A DNA stretch of 64,000 bases from Rhyzopertha dominica (GCA_025024175.1 QCXZ01000003.1:18124392-18188391); one strand, 5' to 3'. Positions 1-10,995 are shown, counted from the first letter of the stretch. Notes: a model not told the origin generated them from the letters alone. Numbers and translations are program-made.

Positions 1-121
1 GACACCCAATATTCTATTTTTAAAGAGTTTAAAAAGACCTACAATTTGACATATAACTTAAGGTTGTACCTAAAAAAATAAAGAAAACACGAGCCTGGGG
101 AGTTTTAGGTGGCGGACCCTG
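1..121. mobile_element. Terminal fragment of a TA-flanked DNA transposon
   Basis: The stretch ends with GGCGGACCCTG followed by TA; read in reverse it starts TACAGGGTCCGCC, a typical Tc1/mariner-like terminus at a TA target. The flanking sequence to the right is the interior of a retroelement RT, so this is an insertion whose body lies outside the window. Only one end is visible. Confidence 0.45.
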
Positions 122-123
122 TA

Positions 124-636
124 TATGTAAACTCCCCAATCTTAATCTCATTTTTCAATTGAACTACAAATATGGCTCTTTTAACTTGCTTTCCTTCCGT
201 AAGCTCTACCACCATCTTCTCTGAATTTAAAATAAAGCTTAAAAATTTACATTTTTGCTAGGGTGTAATATACTTTTTACTGTATTAATGGATAGCACTT
301 AATTTGCTTAACAGTTCACAAGTAATCTTAGCATTCCATAAACAGTCATCAAAATCATTGCCTATTAATACGAAATCATCGAAATAGTTTACTGACAAAC
401 CTTTTTTTAAACAAAAAGGCCATAACTGGTTTTATTAGTTTCGTAAATAATGAGGGTGCTGAACAAAGTCCAAATATAACTACAGTGTATTGATAAAATT
501 GCCCATTAAATAAGAATCTCACGTATTTTCTATCCTTAGGTGCAATAGAGAGTAAATTATAGGCATTCTTTAAATCAATTAAAGCCATAAAATAACTGTT
601 TGATAACAGTTTAATTTCAACATTCTTATCTTCCAT
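124..636 (-). pseudogene. DIRS-like reverse transcriptase fragment
   Basis: The largest open piece (636 to 376) contains LIDLKNAYNLLSIAPKDRKY and a downstream FGLCSAPSLFTKL block, the palm-domain pattern of DIRS-like RTs (usual form IDLKDAYxxxPI...FGLxxAPrvFTK). After a frameshift, 400 to 290 reads VNYFDDFVLIGND, which holds the catalytic YxDD box as YFDD. After a further frameshift, 245 to 124 reads NSEKMVVELTEGKQVK and then an IGEFTY block, matching the thumb region (usual form IREFA). At least two frameshifts disable it. Assignment to DIRS rather than another LTR-less RT rests on these motifs and on the Gag-like region upstream. Confidence 0.62.
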
Positions 637-639
637 TTT

Positions 640-1660
640 ATGTGTGAATACCTAAATTTATTTAACTGCGTTACGTTTAGAATTAATAATCTGCGTGAGC
701 CATTGAGTTAGGAGCCAGAAAAAAGTATTTGAAACATATTGACCTTTCAATTGCACCTATAATTCTTTCAACCTTTCGATAAAAACATTTTCAAAATCCT
801 ATTTTGTACAATTATTTTCTGAAGGTGGCATCCTTTGATACACTGTGGTATGAAAAGGAATTTGATACCCTTTTACGTAAGACAAAAAACAACAGGGTCT
901 GAATTATTTCCTCTCCATTTGTTTATAAACAATCTTAAGGTACCCGCAATTTTGCTTACATTAAGGTTTAATGTCTGTGCGGAAGTGTCGACTGATTGAT
1001 GTGTGGATGAGCTGAGCATCGGTAGATAGATTTCTTGAAGTCGGTTCCCTGTTGCTGCTTCTGTTGTTCCTCCAGACACCTAGTCCTGTAGGTATGTTGA
1101 GAGGGACTCTTTAATTTTTAATGTTTCTGAAAAGTTTTCTCAACTTCTATTGGCTTAGGAGTCTGCCTCTTAAGATCTGATGCAGTTTTTTTTCAATCCT
1201 TTTATAAGGCCAACGTTTCGTATAATTTTGAACCAATCAACTATTCATCTAACTCTAAACTTGAAAATGTTTCCCCGTATTTTTTATTCAAGGTGGAGCT
1301 GAGTAGTGTTCTTCTCGATACCGTATCAGTGTTGTGTATATCAGCTATTATCCTCCCTGCATCACTCAAAATTTCTATTAACGTAATATCTTGCTCCTGA
1401 TTTCCATCAATTAAGAGTGACACAGCTTTTCTTAAAGCTATTAGGGCAACATCAATACATAACTTTTTCTTTTGAAGGCAATAGTCCCTTTTAACAGCCA
1501 ACTCTGTAGTGGCTGTCACTAGTTCGGGTTGATGTTTAGTGGTAATGCCAATTTAAAATTTTCCGGGGGAGGATATTGTCCTATAATTTTTTCTGAAAGC
1601 TTTTCCTTCAAACTGTTTTTCATTACATCTCCCAGATTTGCATTAGTTACTCTTTGATAG
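640..1660 (-). pseudogene. DIRS-like Gag-type ORF remnant with linker
   Basis: Minus-strand reading from about 1640 gives EKLSEKIIGQYPPPENFKL, then 1519 to 1241 gives ELAVKRDYCLQKKKLC, LIALRKAVSLLIDG, EILSDAGRIIADIH and RRTLLSSTLN. This is the pattern of the protein that precedes the RT in animal DIRS-like elements (a KRD helix, ALxALxKAxxLLL, LSDAGRLLxDLHxxxSxxRR). From 1079 to about 800 the order continues with IAGTLRLFINKWRGNNSDP and KGYQIPF, the junction that normally leads into the RT. Stops near 1240, 890 and 700 break the frame. Function in the family is presumed nucleocapsid; here it is a relic. Confidence 0.58.
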
Positions 1661-1849
1661 GCTCTCCGAATTTCTTGGTTTTTGAGTTAATCGTTCCAAA
1701 AGCTTCAAAATTGACGGGCTTAATAGCCTGTCTTGCTACTCTATAAAATAAATAATATAGTATTGCATTTTCGTTGCTATCAGGGAAGAAATTTGTTTTT
1801 TAATTATTTAATCTCTCAAGAAATTGTGCATTTTTCTTTGTAGTTGGTA

Positions 1850-2712
1850 GCGGCAGCGGCCACAAACCGACATCATGTTGGTTTAAATGCGTTTTTAACA
1901 GGGATACCAACACACCATCAGCTGGTAACAGTGAATGACTAATATCATGTTAGTTCAGTCTACACTTTTAACAGGCATGCCAACACACCGTTTATTGTTT
2001 AACTTAACAAGTATGCCAACCCAACGTGTTGTAGCTAACTGATTACGATTTAATTATCTTCACTCTTCAGAGAGATGTGTGTACAACAACCTTACCAGCT
2101 GCACAGGCATTGCACAAGATCATTTAACACTCGATTAAAATATTTACTTTTAATGCTCGATTAAAACATACTTTTAATTAATTGGTTGATAGTAGACTGT
2201 TTTTCGTAAAGTATTTTACAATAACCTTAGCCAACAGATAGTAACAATATTATTCGACCACCTCATGTTGGAATCATTTTAATACTCGATTAAAATGTTT
2301 ACTTTTCAATGCTCGATTGAAAGTATACCTTACCGTTCGCAGTACTTACTGTCATGCTTCTCTTGATCGGGATCGGACAGAATGAGTACACCTTGTCCTA
2401 GCTTGATGAATCAGATTCAGAAATATTATTCCACCAGCTCATGTTGGAATCATTTTAATACTCGATTAAAATGTTTACTTTTCAAAGCTCTATTGAAAGT
2501 ATGCCCTTCAATACTCGATTGAAGGTCGTCACCGTTTGGTTAAATAAAATACATTGCCGTACTTACTGTCAACTAGAGATGTTTCTCTTGATCTGAATCA
2601 GAATCGGACAGAACATATAGACGACGAAAGAGATGAGTACACCTCGTCCGAGCTTGAAGAATCAGATTTAGAAATATTATTCCACCAGCTCGTGTTGGAA
2701 TCATTTTAATAC
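1850..2712. repeat. Tandem array with paired ACTCG/GCTCG hairpins
   Basis: The array holds about three degenerate copies of a roughly 220-bp unit. Each unit ends with two adjacent short palindromes: TTTTAAT-ACTCG-ATTAAAA and then TTTCAAT-GCTCG-ATTGAAA. Variant copies keep pairing although arm bases differ (for example CTTCAAT with ATTGAAG near 2508-2524). The units also share a GATGAGTACACC block, GAATCAGATT and CCACCAGCTC.TGTTGG. The last unit is interrupted by the hAT insertion at 2713 and resumes at 3936, continuing to about 3990. The part from 1850 to 2050 has looser repeats around CATGTTGG and CCAACACACC. No protein-coding support. Confidence 0.7.
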
Positions 2713-3935
2713 CAGAGGCGGCTCGTCCGGGTCGGCAGGGTCGGCACTGCCGACCAAAATTTTGATCGAAGAAATTATTTTTTTTTGTATTTTTATGTAT
2801 ATTTTGTTTTATTATGTTCAGATATCTTGAAACAGTTGGAGCGTATTTTTTACATTACCATCAAATTAATAATTAGCCAAAATCACATTTTTTACGGATT
2901 ATCCCGAAAAATTTACGCTACTCGGCAACCGTGGCTGGGCCGTGTATGCTTGTCATCCAAGCCCGTGATCCAAGCGCTGGGTCGGCAGACCGCATCGTAT
3001 AAAGAAGCAATAGCATCGTTTTCCTATGAGCTGAACAGAGACGCAACCCTGCGCGCATATTGAATCCTAAGGCGAAAATCGAGACTCGGCAATGCTTGGG
3101 TCCGGCAGACAGCATAAAACGTTAAAACAGACTTCATCATTTATTTCAATTATTTCAAGTTTTTTTTTAATCAATCAATTATAGTTCTGTTTTCTACTGA
3201 GTATTACAAATTATCTGATTGACACCCTTTACATGCTTACAGTTTTTTTATAATCATAATTTAATTTTACGTATATAAGTGTTTATTGCAGTTAATAAAG
3301 GAGGCCCGGCATTCATAATCGTCGGATTCCGAAAATTAATTTTGACATGTACATTGAACAACAATTTTATATATATAGTTCAATACTGAAATCACGAAAA
3401 ACTACCCGAATGTTCTACGAAATTTTTCATTTTCCCAAGATTATTGTAAGAGCTATCCTCTTAAATAAACAATTTTAAGCAGATACCTTCAAACATTTAA
3501 CAGAATTAATTAAATACATGTTATAAATTTAGTCAATCTGAGATCATTGAAGAATTTCACACAAAAAGAAAATAACAAAATAAGTAAGCGCCAATACCCA
3601 TATAATTAATCGCTTAATGCTGTCTGCCGGACTTCCGAATACATCTTCGGATTGGGCTCGACATATATCGGCTTCTGCTCTCCGGTGCAGTACAGGTGCA
3701 CGCTTAACGTTGAAATTATGAAGCTAGTTGCCAGATTAGGCTATTTGTTACCAACTGAACTATCTTTTTAACTTGCGGCGATATGAAAATTTACAGAAGT
3801 AGCAAGTAATAAACAACAACAACTACGAGTATATACAAAATTATTTACTAATTTATAAATAAATAACATTGACCAACTAGAGTGGATCAAAGTTTTTACT
3901 GCCGACCCAATAGAATTTGTCACGAGCCGCCACTG
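2713..3935. mobile_element. Non-autonomous hAT element (1223 bp) with 8-bp TSD
   Basis: The ends are CAGAGGCGGCTCGT and, inverted, CAGTGGCGGCTCGT, i.e. short hAT-type TIRs beginning CAG. The element is flanked by a perfect 8-bp duplication TTTAATAC at 2705-2712 and 3936-3943, and removing it restores a hairpin unit of the surrounding array. Just inside the left end is a hairpin GGTCGGCA...TGCCGACC. Internally TCCGGCAGACAGCAT (near 3101) recurs inverted near 3613. No transposase is encoded, so mobilisation must have come from another hAT copy. Terminal order, CAG start and 8-bp TSD make the superfamily call firm. Confidence 0.88.
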
Positions 3936-3943
3936 TTTAATAC

Positions 3944-4530
3944 TCGATTAAAATGTTTACTTTTCAATGCTCGATTGAAAGTATGTCCTTCGTTTCGGTC
4001 GCATGATGAGGATCCTTCCCCCACTTTTATTAGCGTTGAGTTAAACTAAACAATAAGTAAAACACTTGTCTGTGATCCTACCCCAACACTTTTATTTTCG
4101 GCAAATATTCCTCGGTGAATAAGTACGTACCTATAACTAAATTAAAACGGTAAAAAAGTTCAAACATAACATATGTATAGATACAGTGTGGTGTGTTGTG
4201 GGAAAGGAATTTGTTTATATTACATTTTTGATCTTATTATTGAGATAAGAGGGTTATTTCAGACGTGAGATCCCTGTTTAGCAGCTAATTTAAATTGCCT
4301 TTCATGTATAAGATGTGTAGCGATTGAAATGCTTGCATTTGGCTTTACCAAAAAAAGTTTGGAAGTAGGATCACAGACAATGTGTTTATTCATTAGTACG
4401 GAACATTTATTTTGCTAATTTATCATGTATGTTTATTTTCAGTGCTTCATTATTCTCCATTTTTCTAGGACTTGTTTGTTTCATTTGTTAAATTAATATT
4501 AAATTATTCTAACTTGAAATAGGTACCTAC
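3944..4530. repeat. End of hairpin array, then an inverted pair of a dispersed repeat tail
   Basis: To about 3990 this completes the interrupted hairpin unit. Then 4033-4100 (minus) and 4311-4395 (plus) are copies of a repeat tail with GGTAGGATCACAGACAA, preceded in the plus copy by GATTGAAATGCTTGCATTTGG. A third, better copy is at 34930-35045. The two copies here face each other across about 210 bp of unassigned DNA. Likely the 3' ends of a retroelement family. Confidence 0.5.
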
Positions 4531-5430
4531 CAGTGGCGGCTCCTCGGGGTAGGCAAGATAGGCACCGCCTACCTTGCAATTTCAATCAACAATGCCATAA
4601 AAAATAAATAATAATTAGCTAGAAATTTATATTTTTTGAATGCAATTTGTTTGTATACCAGTGTTTATTTAATATTTTATCTCAAATTTACCTATACCGC
4701 TCAAAAATTACGAACCGCGTTATTACGGCGAACGTTTAAATTGGGGATAGGCGACACAACATGACCAACTGAAATTCATTTGTATTTGTGTTCACGTCCT
4801 TCAGAATCTGCACCGTTAACGACCGCAGTTGACGGTTAACGTAGTAAAATCTTCGCGCATATAGATGCGTCTCAGGCGGAATGATCGGTCGCCTACGACA
4901 AACTTTGTATGGACTCGGGCTATTCGCATTGCGATTGCGAAAGCGGGCGATAGAGGTTTTAAATGACACCGGTAGATGGCAGCAACTTGCAAGTGTAAGA
5001 TTTTTAAATTTTTTATCGTCTTATTCAAAATGAAACAACATAATAATCATGCAATAGGAAGACGTGACATAGGAATATGTTATATAAACTTTCAATATGC
5101 TCTCAACTGTTACAACACGGATAAGAGTAGGTGCTCTATTATTTAAATTAAGTACTGTTTCAGAAGTTTCGTTTACTTTTTTAGCGTTTTTGAGCTTATT
5201 ATAGTTTGAGTTTTGCTTCTTTTTTTAACAATCGATTTGGAGAAAAATAAGGTCGCTTAGAGCAGAAAACGAATAAATGTGCGGTGGTATATGCATAAAA
5301 ATAAATGATTGGCATGACCATTAAAATACACATATTCCAAGATCGAAGACAATAATAATTATAATTGATTATACTATATACGAGTATAAGATGTCGCCTA
5401 CCATACTAGGAAGGTCACGAGTCGCCACTG
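4531..5430. mobile_element. Second non-autonomous hAT element (900 bp) with 8-bp TSD
   Basis: Termini are CAGTGGCGGCTCCTCGGGG and, inverted, CAGTGGCGACTCGTGACC. It is flanked by a perfect 8-bp duplication GTACCTAC at 4523-4530 and 5431-5438. A subterminal hairpin GGTAGGC...GCCTACC sits in the same place as in the element at 2713-3935, so both belong to one hAT terminal type although their interiors differ. No transposase reading frame is convincing; short open frames inside (4736-5028, minus) have no recognisable motif. Confidence 0.86.
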
Positions 5431-5438
5431 GTACCTAC

Positions 5439-5984
5439 TTAATATGCATAAAAATTATTTATTGATAGATGTAGTAAAATCAAATAGAAATAATGTAAAG
5501 TTTATTGTTTAATATGAGGATCTAAAATTATAGAAATTTGTATTATTTATATTATAATACATGAATACAGGAAATATTACTTACTCCCGCACTGTCCAGT
5601 GGCTAATAGTTAAACATACCTACTTTTTTCTGGCATTAATATAATGACCTAAAACTAGTATTAATATCATTTTACAGTTTGTGTTAGTTTTTGTGAAATG
5701 TGACAGAGTGAAGTCAAAATGAGAGACTTAAATCAAATACTGTACTATTATAAGTATTTGGTTAAATCAAGCAGATATTGCATCATGTAAATTTGTTGCA
5801 AACTGACGGGCCAGTCTAAAGTGTAACGTGATCACAATGTATACTGTATATCTTTCTGTTTTTATTAAAAAAATACTGATTTAAAGCAATATACCTTAGT
5901 TGTACACTAAAATGTCATTGAAGAATATGTAACAATATATCTTATGCGTAAACGTAATTCACATGGAATTATTAAAGAAAAGTT
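5439..5984. other. AT-rich spacer, nothing assigned
   Basis: I see no coding pattern, terminal repeats or RNA gene here. Confidence 0.5.
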
Positions 5985-7830
5985 CAATTTCAATTTATTA
6001 AACCAGGTTACAATAACAGTAACTAATGCATCAGTACTCTGCAGAGGTATAGAACACCTGTACGCAGTCTGGCAAAAATAAAACTAAGTAATAAGAAAAA
6101 CGTAGTTATCATAAGAAAACAATAATAAATCCTTGCAAAATAAAAAAGAAAATTAATCTGTTAACACAAATACATAAACCCTAGGAACATGTTGCTTAAC
6201 TGTAATGGTTATAACACATTTCTTATATATCTTTTAAGTTTTCTTTATAATCAAATCTACTCAGTTGTTTTAAATTGTCAGGCAACTTATTATACANGTT
6301 GATGGCAGTAAATTTATAGCTTTTTCTTCCAACTTCTTTCTGTATTCTAGGCAATTGTATGGAAATGAATCTTGTAACTGATGAACTGCTTGTGTATGTA
6401 TGTGCAAGTTCTGTTTAGTGGAAGGATAGTGCTTCTAGGATATATATTTTGCGCAGATCTAATGGCGTAGTCCTTCTTTATCCGCTTTCATAAGCACTCT
6501 GATGATTCTTTGATGCACACCTTCCAATAAACTGAAAATAGTCTTGTTGGCAGAGTGTCCCAAGCTATGATGCCGTAAGTTGCCACACTATAATATAGAC
6601 CATACACAGTTATCCTTAAGGTGTTTGGATTAAGGACTGTACTCAGCCTAGGCACTATGTATGTCAAATATTTTGTTTTTTTACTTTATTTACAATTTCG
6701 TCTTCCCATCTTAAGTGACAATCAAGTTAATTCCTAGGTATTTGATGGTTGGCATTCTTTTAATTTTTTTGTCATCAATGTATACATCAAAATTGCTGGG
6801 TATGCTATTAGAGTAATTGCCAAAAGTCATACAAATAGTTTTATTTATATTTAACGTTAAGTAGTTCTCATTTAGCCACTGTTTAATATTCTTAATTTGT
6901 GTTTCTAATTTAACTGGAACAGCATCCCATGTTCTGCTCTCACATATAATTACAGTGTCATCTGCATATGAAAGTATGTTACAACTTTCTTTGAATGCTT
7001 CCAACAAATCATTGATATATATAACAAAAAGCATTGGTCCTGAAATAGTTCCTTGTGGTACTCCTGTTTCATTTCTGCAATATGCACTTTTTTCATCATT
7101 CAACCTTACTAATTGTTCTCTGTTGCCTAGATAATTTTTTAATAAACTTAGAGTTAAACCTCTAATNCCGACACTATCAAGATTCTCAATTAATTTTCCA
7201 TGGTCCAATTTTTCCCATATAATTTCTGTTAATTTTGCTATTGCATCTTTAGTTCCTAGGCCTTTTCTAAACCCATACTACAATTCAGATATATTATTTT
7301 TGTTGAGAAATTTTATTAGTCTTGTGTGCATAAGCTTTTCAAATATTTTTGCGAAGTTCGATATAAGTGATATAGGTCTGTAATTACTTGGTAGTTTTTT
7401 CTCCTCCTTTGTGAATTATTGGAATCACTTCTGCCTTTTTAAAGTGGTCTGTGAATATGCCTGTTCAAAACATACATTAAAAATGTACTCCAACGTAGAC
7501 ATCAAAGCATCGTTTTTACTTAACATTTTTATTATACTTATACTCCTGCCTTTTTTTAAAGAATGTATAATTTTAGCAACCTCAAAAGTATCGGTTGGTT
7601 CAAGAAAAATTGTGTTTCTGTTTATTTTTATGGCTTTATTCCCTCCACCTAGGCCTAATGGTTTATAATTTCTAATATGCTGCAATAGTATTTTCCCTAT
7701 TTCACAAAAGTATTTATTTAAATAATTTGCCATCTCTTTNTCCCCTTTACATCTAATGTACCGTCGATTGCCGTTAAANAATCCGCTCCAAATTTCCTGT
7801 GCCTAATCCTTTTGCCTAGTTTATCATTAA
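5985..7830 (-). mobile_element. Truncated jockey-type LINE
   Basis: Minus-strand order from 7830 down is: N-terminal RT lead-in, RT palm, thumb, C-terminal region, then a 3' end near 5990 with short TTGAA-type repeats. The endonuclease half is absent, as expected for a 5'-truncated LINE copy. Four Ns lie inside (6297, 7167, 7740, 7780). Confidence 0.75.
6500..7825 (-). pseudogene. LINE (jockey-like) reverse transcriptase, disrupted
   Basis: From 7733 the frame reads ANYLNKYFCEIGKILL and DTFEVAKIIHSLKKGRS, the usual lead-in to a jockey/CR1 RT. It continues with KKAEVIPIIHKGGEK, then after a frameshift in an A-run near 7400 with SNYRPISLISNFAKIFEKLM. A stop at about 7277-7279 precedes YGFRKGLGTKDAIAKL. 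The longest piece (7208-6711) carries GVPQGTISGPMLFVIYINDL and the catalytic SYADDTVII, then KYLGINL. Another frameshift near 6725 leads into LRWEDEIVNKVKK and YYSVATYGIIAWD. At least two frameshifts and one nonsense codon make it inactive. The clade (jockey versus CR1) is judged only from motif style. Confidence 0.75.
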
Positions 7831-8399
7831 TTCATTAATTATAAACCAGATACCTATAACTTGTTTTTTACAGCATTAAGCTTTTTGATAAATACCGTAC
7901 GATTCCAGAAGTTATAATATTATAATATTTATTTCCTAATAATACAAAAATACATACAAAAATATAAATATGTTGCTGAGCACAAAACAGACCAAATTAA
8001 ATACCAGCAACTACATTATAATAGTATATAGCATATTAAAGAGTGATAATTAATGTCACAATGATCTGCAATGGTATTATAAAGATCATATACGAAATAC
8101 TTGCGACTCAGCAATAACCAGGAAGCAAATCCTTTCCAGTATCCAAGAACAGTCAATATTGTTTTGGAATAAGTCATATAAAATAAAATAATAAAAAAAT
8201 AAAATAAAATAAAAATACATTTATACATTTCTGGCCTTTTAGTAGTTTCATAATGTCATTAGCATCATTATAAATATTTTTATTCTGCTTTAGGTTAGGG
8301 GATTATATAATTTCAATGCTTATTACTGTTGCTAAATTCACTGTTTACGCTCCGGTTAGTTATTAGGCTGTTAAAAACAGAGAATTAGATATAGTTGCG
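7831..8399. other. AT-rich spacer upstream of the golgin-like gene
   Basis: Contains a low-complexity A/T run (about 8175-8215). No coding or repeat structure is identified. Confidence 0.5.
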
Positions 8400-8705
8400 C
8401 GATACAGGTTTATATCGAACGTTCTTTCGATCCAACGACCCGTAGCCGTTTGTTTGGCATCTTTAGTGGAGGTATTCGTAATTATGTCATTGTCATACAG
8501 TTGTCAATGTGAATATATTCCATTGTCACTTGTCAGTTGTCACTTAGACAGCAATCAGCAGTTTTGTGGGTTTGGCATACGTGTTAGCAAAACATTAGGG
8601 CTTCATCAAAATATAAAAGGAGATTCCACATTTAGTAACAAATTCATGTCATATGTAACTATTAGTTATTTGGCGAGTACCACGTTATAAACTCATGTTT
8701 AAGTC
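8400..8705 (+). promoter_or_regulatory. Putative promoter/5' UTR of the golgin-like gene with TGTCA cluster
   Basis: Six TGTCA pentamers lie within about 60 bp (8484-8542), just upstream of the first coding exon. CpG-containing sequence (TATCGAACG, TTTCGATCC, AACGACCCG) lies at 8400-8450, unlike the AT-rich surroundings. Several short upstream ATGs occur before 8706. The transcription start cannot be fixed from sequence; a core promoter around 8400-8560 is an inference. Confidence 0.4.
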
Positions 8706-8802
8706 ATGTCATGGTTCAATTTGAACGATAGTTTGAACAGTATTAAGGGACAAATCTCTAACTTTGCTAATGATGTTTTGGCAGATGTACCTGAAGAAGA
8801 AG
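8706..8802 (+). CDS. GMAP-210/TRIP11-like golgin, exon 1 (start codon)
   Basis: The ATG at 8706 begins MSWFNLNDSLNSIKGQISNF, closely resembling the N-terminus of GMAP-210 (TRIP11), a cis-Golgi tethering golgin whose extreme N-terminus is an amphipathic ALPS motif that senses curved membrane and whose known sequence holds a GQISNF-type segment. Thirty-two codons plus one base are coded before a GT donor (GTAATT at 8803). The preceding 300 bp look promoter-like. The phase (1) fits the acceptor at 8901-8902, so the second codon set stays open. The family call is from recall of the N-terminal pattern, not alignment; another short-N-terminus golgin is possible. Confidence 0.6.
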
Positions 8803-8902
8803 GTAATTTACACTCATCATTTCGAGTACAAACTTAATGTAGTAGGAAAAAATGAATGTAGCTTTCATCTAATTTCATTACAATTATTGTATTGCATTGC
8901 AG

Positions 8903-8967
8903 AATTAAAAGGAGCAAAGTCACGTATACAACAACTGGAAGAACTATGTGCTACTCAAAAACTTGAG
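8903..8967 (+). CDS. Golgin-like gene, exon 2 (coiled coil)
   Basis: The AG acceptor at 8901-8902 follows TTGTATTGCATTGC, and a strong donor GAG|GTAAGG follows at 8968. Joined with the last base of exon 1 the 65 bases encode ELKGAKSRIQQLEELCATQK then LE, a charged heptad-type helix expected just after the GMAP-210 N-terminus. It ends in phase 0. Intron 1 is only 100 bp, while intron 2 is about 7.1 kb and full of transposon remnants. Splice signals and preserved frame are the main support. Confidence 0.62.
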
Positions 8968-10836
8968 GTAAGGTAAAATAATAATTAACTAGTAATTTTA
9001 AGCCTGCTTGTCCTATAACATAATCATTTTTTATTATATGTGCAATATAATTTCCACTTTTCAAAGTAAAAAGTTAAAGCGGGATGAGTTTTAAAGAGAA
9101 ACAATTTGAAATATGATCGTGTAGTACTTACCTACTTTGTTATCTTTAATTAAACTAAGTAGTTGGAATACACTGGTGACTAATGCAAACTAAACTAAAC
9201 TTCGAGAATCGTAGCTGTTGGATCAAATTGTATTCAAAGCAATTTGAGGACAGAAATACATACCTATTCTCATTTCGTATTCAACATGTCAGAAGATACT
9301 CCACATCGAGAGAATACCTAGTGAAAGAAAATTCATGATATTTGCCCAGGTGCAAAAGGAAGCTAGGCATTAGCATAGGTACATTCTGTAACAACTAAAA
9401 CAGTAAAATAGCCAAAATACTATTATAAGTTGGATTAACCATAATTGAAGGAACAATAACAATAGAATGCCAGGGTCCAAGTTTAATAAAGCAAATGATA
9501 ATCATTGATATTTAGTCATTTGTATGTAATCAAAATACATTGGCTTATTTTTAATTTATAAATATTTGAATGACTTAGAGTATACAACATAGTAAAATCT
9601 TCTTTCTTTAGTAGATGAGTACCTATTGTTTTAAGAAATCCATTAGTAAATCTTCTAATTGTATTGCAGAAAGTTAAGGTAATGTCCAAAAGTTAGGGAA
9701 TTGTGACAGATTAAAGGACTGATAATCCTTATGCCAAAAATTTCACACCAGGTTATGTAGATATCTTGGTATCAACATTGTGCGTTGTGTTTGTTCAAAA
9801 TACAGTTATTGGTAACCATATTCTCATCCAACTAAATCACAAGGAAGAAAATTGACATTGTCTTTACACATCTGGGTATGCATATACCTTGGTTCCTGAC
9901 AAATTCAATACTTATAGTGCCTATATTCAGTTTCTTTTTTTTTAATGAAATAAACTTAAAATTTTGTTACTGCTATATGCTTTCAAATTTTGTTTGGTTT
10001 CTTTTGGTACTTAAGACTACATGTTTTTATTAAATTAATAATATTATTTTCAAATGAATACTAAACACCTAGGATTGACTTGTTTTCTCAGATCCAATTT
10101 TGTTAAAATACATGTTTGATTGACACTGCACTAACTAGCTAGAAGTTGGGTGTACTCCCACAATTGTTACAATTTTGCTAGTTACTTAGGTACTTATATT
10201 CACATGTAAATATTCTGAATTTCAAGTCCTTTGTAAGTAATTACTTGACATGTTACTACTTTAAGCCGCTATTACAGAAGTTGGTGTATCCTATTGGATA
10301 AACGTCAAACGTAGGCATAGAAATGTTAAACAAAAAGGATAGATGTAAAGAACTACTAAACATTTATAATGCCTTATCTTTGTTGTCTTCCACAATTCTT
10401 ATAATAATAATAATAATAACCTTTATTTTCATAGGAAAAAAGACAACTATTAACACCTTTGTGGACTTAACCACATCCTATTTATTCGGTCAATGTGCAA
10501 CCATTTTTAGACTTTATTAAAAACAGTGTTCTTGTTATAAATATAAATGAAAGTAGTATTTGGCGCGAAANGGATATAATGTAACCAACAGAAATTTAAG
10601 AGAGAAAGCCATGGCTAGCGATGACAGGACAGGTTTAGCGCGGGAAAATGAGAATTCAGCAATTAATTTGTAATTGTGTATTTGTGTATACATGATGTGA
10701 TATGCTTTTGTATATTATCATTAGATCTTGTAATATAATAAATAGGTATAAGGGCTTTGCAGTTACAATTATTTGTTAATCACATAATAATCACTAATGG
10801 GCGCACATATATCATCCGATCTCCTGTCATAACCAA
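8968..10836 (+). other. Intron 2, first part
   Basis: AT-rich intronic DNA with an (AAT)n run at about 10401-10419. Open frames in this stretch lack recognisable motifs. One N at 10571. Confidence 0.5.
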
Positions 10837-10985
10837 AGCCGACCTCAGTGGTTCAGTGGGTAGTATACCTGCCTCTGAACCCCAAGGTTGCGGGTTCGAG
10901 TCCCGCCTAGGGCATGGGTGTCTGTGTATGTTAAAATATCAATTAATTGTGGTGCTCTATAAATCTAAGAAAACTTTAAAATCCA
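10837..10985 (+). mobile_element. tRNA-derived SINE
   Basis: The segment carries a Pol III A-box-like CAGTGGTTCAGTGGGTAG and, about 40 bp later, a strong B-box GGGTTCGAGTCCCGCC. The acceptor and anticodon stems do not close into a working tRNA, and the sequence runs on into unrelated DNA with a short tail near 10975. This is the usual head of an insect tRNA-derived SINE, inside intron 2 in the sense direction. Confidence 0.65.
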
Positions 10986-10995
10986 CTAGTGCTCC

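Larger units (their letters stand above)
124..1830 (-). mobile_element. Decayed DIRS-like retroelement
   Basis: Reading the minus strand from about 1650 down to 124 gives, in order and across several frames, a Gag-like region, a linker and a reverse transcriptase, all resembling DIRS-type tyrosine-recombinase retroelements of animals. No tyrosine recombinase or terminal repeats were found inside the window, and the left end is cut by another transposon at 121-123. Stops and frameshifts throughout show it is not functional. Confidence 0.6.

Noticed and set aside
2560..2710. Acidic small protein encoded by the hairpin-array unit
   Set aside because: One frame is open for about 50 codons (DERDEYTSSELEESDLEILF), but it has no start codon in a sensible place and the other copies do not keep it clearly open.
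10837..10913. Intact tRNA gene
   Set aside because: A- and B-boxes are present, but the acceptor and anticodon stems do not pair; better explained as a SINE head.
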